From NCBI GenBank assembly GCA_964463915.1, contig CAYXEH010000031.1, positions 1 through 30,454 on the forward strand: DNA of 30,454 nt, given 5' to 3'. The DNA is from PUPG01 sp964463915. Its GTDB lineage: Bacteria; Bacteroidota; Bacteroidia; Bacteroidales; UBA7960. The position numbers and the translations under genes are program-made. This document shows, in pieces, positions 24,869 through 30,454 of this stretch (positions are counted from its first letter, which is position 1; each line of letters starts with the position of its first letter). The notes under the pieces were generated by a model, which saw nothing but the letters and a program-made list of their open reading frames with translations, did no database searches and was not told where the DNA came from.

Positions 24869-24990
24869 CTGTTGCGGTATAGCCCTTAAGAAGGTGTACT
24901 GCCATAAAAATCCCGGGCAAACCTGGACGATAACATTCCAGGATATCCCACAGGATCAGGACACACAGACAATCTGAAAACAACCGCGCT

Positions 24991-25824
24991 ATGAAACGCT
25001 TTTCATTATTTGTTGCGATAATCGCTCTGGGTATGCTGGCCACAAACCCAGCCATGGCCCAGGTAGCCATCGCCCCTTCCACGGTCTTTATCGATGACCA
25101 GACTAACATCGGTACCCTTTACGTATCAAACCGTTCCGATGAACCCCAGGAAGTGAGCATTGAGTTCGCTTTCGGGTATCCTTCATCCGACGAGGAAGGC
25201 AACCTGGTCATGAATTACGAGGATTCCGTGGCTTTTGATCAATACGCCGTCAATGAAAGGATCAGGGCCTTCCCCCGCTCCTTTGTACTCGACGGCGGTC
25301 AGCAACAAACCGTCCGCTTCCAGGTAAGACCCGACCCGGGCAGTGAGGACGGCATGTACTGGACAAGGGTCAAAATCATGGCCAACCCCCGTGAAGCTGA
25401 CATCGGAGTGACGGAAGAAGAGGAGATCACCACCCGCATCACCTTCCGTTTTGAGCAGATCGTTGCCGCGTTTTACAAGCAGGGAAATGTAACCACCGGG
25501 CTGAACATTAAGGAGGTAGAAGTAAGACATGTTGATGACAAAACCGTCCTGATGCCCCATATGGAACGTACCGGAAACGCCCCTTTCATCGGAAGCATGA
25601 CGGCCAGGATGTACGATGCTGACGGGAATCTGGTAAAAGAGCAACAAACCACCACCACGGCTTATTTTGAAGAAATACGCCGCCTGGAGATGGACACCTC
25701 TGACCTTTCCCCCGGCGACTATCGTGTGGAACTCACCTTCGAGACCAGGCGCGGGGACATTTCACCCACTGACCTGGTACAGGCACCTGAGATCACAGAA
25801 ACGATCAACGTGTCCATTCCGTAG
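24991..25824 (+). CDS. PapD-like periplasmic fimbrial chaperone
   Basis: The 277-residue protein has a signal peptide cleaved after residue 23 (AMA/QV). The mature N-terminus VAIAPSTVFI and the following TLYVSNRSDEPQEVSIEF match the first strands of the PapD Ig-like domain (I..SP..v...... v.N.s..p..V). An edge-strand motif LDGGQQQTVRFQVRP lies at about 100-113, where PapD-type chaperones carry the donor strand for pilus subunits. A second, smaller Ig-like domain fills about 150-277. Length is slightly above the usual 230-250. The role is to fold DUF4402 subunits in the periplasm and deliver them to the usher encoded next. Subunit genes upstream and the usher downstream support this. The chaperone gene is preceded by a terminator, so it is in a separate unit from the major subunit. 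Confidence 0.85.
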   Translation: MKRFSLFVAIIALGMLATNPAMAQVAIAPSTVFIDDQTNIGTLYVSNRSDEPQEVSIEFAFGYPSSDEEGNLVMNYEDSVAFDQYAVNERIRAFPRSFVLDGGQQQTVRFQVRPDPGSEDGMYWTRVKIMANPREADIGVTEEEEITTRITFRFEQIVAAFYKQGNVTTGLNIKEVEVRHVDDKTVLMPHMERTGNAPFIGSMTARMYDADGNLVKEQQTTTTAYFEEIRRLEMDTSDLSPGDYRVELTFETRRGDISPTDLVQAPEITETINVSIP

Positions 25825-26034
25825 TGCCCTGCAAATTAACGGAACCATGCCCGTCACAGAGACAATGCCAAACACCGAANNNNNNNNNNNNNNNNNNNNN
25901 NNNNNNNNNNNNNNNNNNNNNNNNNNNNNNNNNNNNNNNNNNNNNNNNNNNNNNNNNNNNNNNNNNNNNNNNNNNNNNNTGCCCTGCAAATTAACGGAAC
26001 CATGCCCGTCACAGAGACAATGCCAAACACCGAA
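25825..26034. repeat. 55-bp identical flanks of scaffold gap 4
   Basis: The sequence from TGCCCTGCAAATTAACGG to CCAAACACCGAA is identical at 25825-25879 and 25980-26034. A length of exactly 55 equals a common assembler k-mer, so this is most likely two contigs meeting at a graph repeat node and not a biological duplication. Confidence 0.8.
25880..25979. other. Scaffold gap 4 (100 N)
   Basis: Exactly 100 N between identical 55-base flanks. The true distance may be zero, or more copies of a local repeat. Confidence 0.95.
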
Positions 26035-26092
26035 ACAATGCCTGGTACAGGCAATGCCCTGCCGGGCCCAAAACACCGAAAGAAGTGAAAAC

Positions 26093-26140
26093 CGGCGGCG
26101 GCAATGATGTCCGACGGCTATAATGATATCCGGCGGCGGC
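26093..26140. repeat. 19-bp degenerate tandem repeat before the usher gene
   Basis: CGGCGGCGGCAATGATGTC (26093-26111), CGACGGCTATAATGATATC (26112-26130), then the start of a third (26131-26140). The 19-bp period matches the array at 22260, but the sequence differs. Confidence 0.6.
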
Positions 26141-26233
26141 CCGGAAGCAATATCAATGTCTTTGTCACCACCTGATTGCTTATGCTTATGGCACCGCCAA
26201 TAAAGGAGCCATCAAATATGAACTGATTTACCA

Positions 26234-29200
26234 TTGAGGCTGCATATTTCCACATATATCTATTTATTTTGGTTGCTGACCCTGGCATCCTTAACGGGCT
26301 TACCCACAGTCCATGCTATGGAGGTCGCCGACCCGGGCAAGGGCAACAGGAATGAAGTGATGGCATCAAATGCCGCACAAACCGAAGAAGTGCTGCTTAC
26401 TTTCCGTTACCGCGGTGTTGACAATGTATACGTAACCGGTTTATTCGATTATGAGCTGGATCAGATGTTCCTGCCGGTAATGGAGCTGTTCAACCTGCTG
26501 AAGATCCACCTGGAGGACAGCTCAGGAGATTTCACCCTCTCAGGCACCTACCTGTCGCCCGACAAACCCTTTCGCATTTTTTTCAATCAGCAACAGGTCA
26601 TCCTGGAGGACAGCACGTATACTTTTGAAGCCAATGATTTTCGTATTGGTGAGATGGATTATTTTGTGTCCCCAAAGGTGATGGAAGAGGTTTTCGGCCT
26701 GTATTTCACAGTCGACATGAACCTGCTCACCCTTTCGCTGGAAACCGAATACACCATGCCGGTAGTAGAGATTACCGAGCGGGAACGGGAAAGGATTGTT
26801 GAAACAAGGGAGGTGACCCGTGAACATTACCCGTTGGAATATGACCGCAATCGCAGGGTAGCGGGCTTTGGTTTTGCCGATTACAACATCACCGGCAATT
26901 ACAGCAACAACGATCCCAGTTTAAATTATAACCTCGCTGGCGGAGCGGAATTACTAGGAGGTGACCTGCAGGGCAGCCTCACCGGTTATTTGTCTGAAGA
27001 TGACCACCGCCTTCGCAGCAACAACCTCCGCTGGCGATACGTGGTACGCGAAAACCCCTGGTTCAGCACCTTTTCGGCCGGCCAGCTATCCACCACAGGG
27101 CTTCAGCCCAGATCCATAAGGGGTGCCGCCATTTCCAATACCCCTCTGGAACCCAGACGGATGTACGAGACCTACAACATCGACGGCTACACGGAACCCG
27201 ATTCTGAGGTGGAACTTTATCTGAACAACCGCCTGATTGATTTCAATCGGGCCGATGAGAACGGGTACTATCGTTTTGAGTTTCCGCTCACCTACGGAAC
27301 CTCCCGGTTATCCATACAAATATACACCCCCACAGGTGACAGCCGCACCATTGACCGGCAACTGCAAATCCCCTTCACTTTTCTTCCACCCGGCGAGGTA
27401 TCCTACAATATCCAGGGTGGGCTTACTGAAACTTTCCTTGGCGACGATGTGGAGGAAAACAGGATTGGCCACGGCGATGTGGCAATGGGTTTAACCAACT
27501 GGCTCACGGCCAGGGTAGGTTCTGAATATATCGAAAACATCAATGACGACCGCCCTTTCTTCTATGGCGGGCTTTCAGCACGGGTTTTTTCCCAGTACCT
27601 GGTCAACCTGGATATTGCCCCTGATGCATTTTACCGTGGCACAGCCAGTGTCATGTTCCCGTCAGGAAGAAACTTCAATCTTCAGTATACCGAGTACCAG
27701 GGAGAATCAATTTATAACTACCGGGGGGCCGACCGCGATCTGAACGGAACATTTTTTTTCCCTTTCCGGGCTTTTAACACGCCCATGGGTTTTCGCCTGG
27801 GGGGCGACCACTCAAGGATGGCCGGCAGCAGCATCACCCGCTACCGCAGCGACCTGAGCCTCCGCATCGGCCGTATGAATGTACGCATGAACTACCGTGA
27901 CGTGCTTTTTTACAGCGGTAAGGAATACGAATTTGGTCAGGGACAACTCACCGGCAGCCTGACCTATACCTTTATGCGTTCCCCCGGTATTCCTGTTTTT
28001 GCCCGGGGGATGTTTCTGCGCACCAACGTTACCTACAATACCGTCGACAACGAGTTGGATCAGGCTGATTTCCAGCTTACCCGGAGCATCAGGGACGACG
28101 CACGGATCAACCTCAATGCAGGCTATGACTTCCGCAGTGAACAGCATTATGTCCGCCTGGGATTTATCATGGACCTGCAGCCCTTACGCAGCACCACCCA
28201 TGTGGATGTGCGGGGCGACAGGGCCAGCGTAAGACAAAACCTTCGTGGCTCCCTTGGGTTTGACCACAATCCCGAACGCATCGTTACCTCCAACCGCAAC
28301 CAGGTGGGCCGCGCCGGGGCATCGGTCATCCTTTTCGTGGACAACAACAATTCAGGCAATTATGATGAAGGAGATGAGATCATTCCCCACCGTGCCATAC
28401 GTCTTGATCGATCCTCCCAGATGAAGGTAGGTAGCGATGGGGTGATACGCATCGGCCAGCTGCAGAGTTATTACCGCTACAACCTGGAGGTGATACGCCA
28501 GGCCCTACCCAACCCCCTGCTGGCACCCGGCAGGGATGAATTCAGCTTTGTGGCCGATCCCAACCAGTACAAACGGATCGAGATCCCGTTTTACCGTACC
28601 GGGGTGATTGACGGAACCGTCTACATCATGCGCGAAGGAGAAAAACAACCACGGGGCGGCCTTCGCATCCAGATCGAAGGAAAGGATGTGGAATTCGATG
28701 AAACCATCCGGAATTTCTCCGACGGCACCTATTATGCCATGGACATGCCACCGGGTAACTACACGGCCACAGTGGACCCGTCGCAGCTGAACTTCCTGAA
28801 CGTCAACCAAAAAGGCGGCCCCCTGGAATTTGAGATCCAGGCCCTTGCAGAGGGCGACTTCGTGGAAGGACTTGACATTGTGTTGGAGCCCCGTGAACCG
28901 GAGGAAGAATCCGATCCGGAGGAGGAACCCGAGAAGGAACCGGAGGGGAGGCCTGAGGAAGAACCCGAAACCAAAGAGAAGCCTGAGGAAGAGGCCACAG
29001 AGCCGGTAACCGGAGACCCCGAAGTAACGGACGATCAGACAGAGGAACCCATGCAGTTCCAGGTGCAGCTCATGGCTTTCCGCGGTGAGATCCTGGCCAA
29101 CAGGGCCCTTTCCCTTGCCCGGGAACGACTCGACATGGAAATCCGGGTTGAATACGACAAACTCACCGGGTTGTACACCCTTCGGACAGTTCCCCTGCCC

Positions 29201-29338
29201 GACATGACCGCCGCCCGGGAGACCCTCGATGAGATCAAAACGACCATGCGGGATGAAGACATTTACCAGAAAGCTATTATCATCACCCGGCCGCGCAACA
29301 ACGTGGCGCCGGCGATTCAAGAAGACAGATTGAGGTAA
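26234..29338 (+). CDS. Usher-like outer-membrane protein with C-terminal SPOR-like domain
   Basis: The 1034-residue protein starts at TTG 26234. An in-frame TGA lies 12 bases upstream and the next ATG follows the signal peptide (LFWLLTLASLTGLPTVHA), so no ATG start is possible. After an N-terminal domain (30-190) comes an usher-like barrel. Marks are FADYNITGNYS, LRWRYVVRENPWFSTFSAGQ then RSIRGAA, and a beta-sandwich (about 304-375) with NGYYRFEFPLTYGTSRLSIQ then GDSRTIDRQ, which parallels the FimD/PapC middle domain. Many alternating strands follow to about 690. Then come a DNNNSGNYDEGDE Ca-binding-like segment (about 702-715), a carboxypeptidase-like beta domain, a Glu/Pro linker (885-938) and a SPOR-like domain (940-1022, FQVQLMAFRGEILANRAL ... 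LYTLRTVPL). Expected role: secretion and assembly of DUF4402 subunits at the outer membrane. The SPOR domain would bind peptidoglycan. That feature is absent from classical ushers. Confidence 0.78.
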   Translation: MRLHISTYIYLFWLLTLASLTGLPTVHAMEVADPGKGNRNEVMASNAAQTEEVLLTFRYRGVDNVYVTGLFDYELDQMFLPVMELFNLLKIHLEDSSGDFTLSGTYLSPDKPFRIFFNQQQVILEDSTYTFEANDFRIGEMDYFVSPKVMEEVFGLYFTVDMNLLTLSLETEYTMPVVEITERERERIVETREVTREHYPLEYDRNRRVAGFGFADYNITGNYSNNDPSLNYNLAGGAELLGGDLQGSLTGYLSEDDHRLRSNNLRWRYVVRENPWFSTFSAGQLSTTGLQPRSIRGAAISNTPLEPRRMYETYNIDGYTEPDSEVELYLNNRLIDFNRADENGYYRFEFPLTYGTSRLSIQIYTPTGDSRTIDRQLQIPFTFLPPGEVSYNIQGGLTETFLGDDVEENRIGHGDVAMGLTNWLTARVGSEYIENINDDRPFFYGGLSARVFSQYLVNLDIAPDAFYRGTASVMFPSGRNFNLQYTEYQGESIYNYRGADRDLNGTFFFPFRAFNTPMGFRLGGDHSRMAGSSITRYRSDLSLRIGRMNVRMNYRDVLFYSGKEYEFGQGQLTGSLTYTFMRSPGIPVFARGMFLRTNVTYNTVDNELDQADFQLTRSIRDDARINLNAGYDFRSEQHYVRLGFIMDLQPLRSTTHVDVRGDRASVRQNLRGSLGFDHNPERIVTSNRNQVGRAGASVILFVDNNNSGNYDEGDEIIPHRAIRLDRSSQMKVGSDGVIRIGQLQSYYRYNLEVIRQALPNPLLAPGRDEFSFVADPNQYKRIEIPFYRTGVIDGTVYIMREGEKQPRGGLRIQIEGKDVEFDETIRNFSDGTYYAMDMPPGNYTATVDPSQLNFLNVNQKGGPLEFEIQALAEGDFVEGLDIVLEPREPEEESDPEEEPEKEPEGRPEEEPETKEKPEEEATEPVTGDPEVTDDQTEEPMQFQVQLMAFRGEILANRALSLARERLDMEIRVEYDKLTGLYTLRTVPLPDMTAARETLDEIKTTMRDEDIYQKAIIITRPRNNVAPAIQEDRLR

Positions 29339-29410
29339 ATTCAGGATCAGGTTTCGGACATCCGGCGTTCCCATCCCGCGGAAGCAAATAATGAAAACCC
29401 CGTCAACAAT

Positions 29411-30244
29411 CTACAGCCGGACCTCAAAGAAAGGGGTGGTCATTTTCTCGTAGCCGATGTCTTTCAACAACTTCACCCCATCGGCGAAAAGCTTGTCGAC
29501 CTGCGAAGGGTGGTGGGCATCGGTGTTTACCATTACAGGGATGTCAAATTCGCGGCACTTTTGCAGGATGGGCGTGGTGGGGAAATAACTGTCAGTTTTG
29601 CCACTGTATACGCCGCGGGTGTTGAGCTCCACGATGGTACCCGCCGCCGCAACAGCTTCCAGCAAGCGGTGGATCGCATCCTGATACCACTTTTCGGAAG
29701 TATCGAACAGGTCCCCCTTATTGTGCATGTTCACTTTATCAAGATGGCCGATGATGTGCGGACGCTGTGTGGCAACCATCTCACGCGACTGCTCAAAATA
29801 CGCCTCCGCTGCCGCCCGCGCATCTCCGTTAAAAATCTCCTCAATGCCCTTCAGGTACCCTTCGCGGGGACCGTCGATAAACCAGATGTCGCTACAGTCG
29901 TCACTTCCGGGCTTCATCACCAGGTGTACCGACCCGATACAGTAATCGAGCCCCGCCCCCTCCATAAAATTCCTGAAATTGTCCGAATACCCCGGGATAT
30001 AATCGATCTCCAATCCCATGTAAATGTCAATCAGCCCCTTATACTGCTCCTTCAGGCGCCGCACCTCGGCCAGGTAATCCGGAAAAATCTCCTTGGGAAG
30101 GCTCCACTCATTGTAAAAAGGCAACGGTGAATGGCCGGAAAACCCAATCGCCTCCAGCCCCTTCTCAATGGCCTCCTTCACAAAAAGTTCAAGCGGTTCT
30201 TTTCCGTCGTCGTGATGCGAGTGCGTGTGGAAATTATACTTCAT
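29411..30244 (-). CDS. PHP-family histidinol-phosphatase
   Basis: The 277-residue minus-strand protein is of the HisK type (EC 3.1.3.15), which hydrolyses histidinol phosphate to histidinol in histidine synthesis. PHP metal-binding motifs are in order: HTHSHHDDG (6-14), GFSGHSP, GLEIDYIPGY, GSVH, GHLDKV and NTDAHHPSQV near the C-terminus. Length fits the family. It converges with the usher gene (72 bp between stops) and shares no visible function with the fibre locus. No his operon neighbours are seen, as is common where this gene stands alone. Other PHP phosphoesterases are possible, but the whole motif set supports this call. Confidence 0.9.
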   Translation of the reverse strand: MKYNFHTHSHHDDGKEPLELFVKEAIEKGLEAIGFSGHSPLPFYNEWSLPKEIFPDYLAEVRRLKEQYKGLIDIYMGLEIDYIPGYSDNFRNFMEGAGLDYCIGSVHLVMKPGSDDCSDIWFIDGPREGYLKGIEEIFNGDARAAAEAYFEQSREMVATQRPHIIGHLDKVNMHNKGDLFDTSEKWYQDAIHRLLEAVAAAGTIVELNTRGVYSGKTDSYFPTTPILQKCREFDIPVMVNTDAHHPSQVDKLFADGVKLLKDIGYEKMTTPFFEVRL

Positions 30245-30290
30245 AGTTTTTGGTTTGTCGGGGGCTGCGCACCCTCCGGTTGTTGGTTTC

Positions 30291-30303
30291 GGCGCTTCGC
30301 GCC
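30291..30303. repeat. Short perfect hairpin upstream of histidinol-phosphatase gene
   Basis: GGCGC-TTC-GCGCC, a 5-bp stem with a 3-base loop. It resembles the compact palindromic repeats common in Bacteroidota intergenic DNA and lies 47 bp before the minus-strand start. Confidence 0.5.
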
Positions 30304-30351
30304 TGATGGTTAACGTTGTTTTGCGTCTTTGATTGTATGGTTATTTGGTTT

Positions 30352-30431
30352 GACCCCGAAGGGGTCTAATGTTCGTAGCTCGATGCAATGAACGTATATT
30401 TTCGACCCCGAAGGGGTCCAACGTTCGTAGC
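30352..30431. repeat. Two REP-like palindromic repeats (GACCCCGAAGGGGTC)
   Basis: Units at 30352-30379 and 30404-30431 each hold the palindrome GACCCC-GAA-GGGGTC followed by .AA.GTTCGTAGC; 26 of 28 bases agree, 52 bp apart. Such elements are dispersed in many Bacteroidota genomes. Two copies with unequal flanks do not make a CRISPR array. Confidence 0.75.
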
Positions 30432-30454
30432 AATCGCGATGGATCGTTTATTTC

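Larger units (their letters stand above)
24500..24990. other. Intergenic region with gap, terminator and chaperone promoter
   Basis: No gene is seen in these 491 positions, 100 of which are N. They contain the palindrome at 24499, a 19-bp sequence repeated on both sides of the gap, a strong terminator at 24657-24680 and a possible -7 box at 24861. Confidence 0.5.
25825..26233. other. Chaperone-usher spacer with gap and repeats
   Basis: No gene is supported in these 409 positions. The same 55 bases lie on both sides of gap 4 (25825-25879 and 25980-26034). Degenerate CAATGCC-containing units and a 19-bp tandem repeat follow. TGGCAC at 26189 has no -12 partner. ATG 26218 is followed at once by an in-frame stop (ATG AAC TGA). 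Confidence 0.5.

Noticed and set aside
25667..26107. Open frame running from the chaperone gene across gap 4
   Set aside because: It depends on the arbitrary 100 N and overlaps the chaperone in a different frame; it also reads the duplicated 55-base flank.
26189..26204. TGGCAC upstream of the usher gene as a sigma-54 promoter
   Set aside because: The -12 position reads ATAAA, with no TTG or GC, so it is likely chance.
29510..30130. 206-codon plus-strand open frame
   Set aside because: It is antisense to the well-supported histidinol-phosphatase gene and has no recognisable domain or start context.
30352..30431. CRISPR array
   Set aside because: Only two palindromic units with a single 24-bp interval and no cas genes; they fit REP-like elements.

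Overview
This window comes from a draft or metagenome-type assembly of a Bacteroidota genome, probably class Bacteroidia. The evidence is two type IX secretion (T9SS) C-terminal sorting domains, a promoter of the Bacteroidetes TTG/TAnnTTTG type, little use of Shine-Dalgarno sites, a PHP-type histidinol phosphatase and DUF4402 proteins. Four runs of exactly 100 N are scaffold gaps of arbitrary length. They damage one kinase gene and three intergenic regions.

Layout. (1) 1-368, minus strand: 5' part of an ECF sigma factor gene. (2) 369-749: divergent intergenic region with an orphan intrinsic terminator (possible small RNA) and a pair of 20-bp direct repeats. (3) 750-14525: two secreted T9SS cargo proteins, an S8 subtilisin-like protease and a giant 3282-residue modular adhesin-like protein with Gly-rich, Big_1/Ig-like, DUF2341 and LamG-like modules. 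(4) About 14745-21508: a signalling operon with a gapped hybrid histidine kinase, a REC-HisKA-HATPase protein, an NtrC-family sigma-54 activator (GSFTGA motif) and a membrane 5TMR-LYT/PAS hybrid kinase. (5) 21700-29338: four secreted DUF4402-type subunit genes, a PapD-like periplasmic chaperone, and an usher-like outer-membrane protein that ends in an acidic linker and a SPOR-like domain. (6) 29411-30244, minus strand: PHP-type histidinol-phosphatase, followed upstream by palindromic REP-like repeats.

The main interpretation is that blocks 4 and 5 form one system: a Bacteroidota chaperone-usher-like surface-fibre locus controlled by the adjacent two-component/sigma-54 module. The subunit, chaperone and usher assignments rest on visible sequence features. 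In addition, sigma-54-like promoters (TGGCAY-N5-TTGA) lie before the first subunit gene (21598-21613) and before the probable major subunit (23858-23873). The regulatory link, the fibre product and the peptidoglycan-anchoring role of the SPOR domain are inferences.

Tandem repeats with 19-, 21- or 63-bp periods occur in several intergenic regions and may explain some of the assembly gaps.
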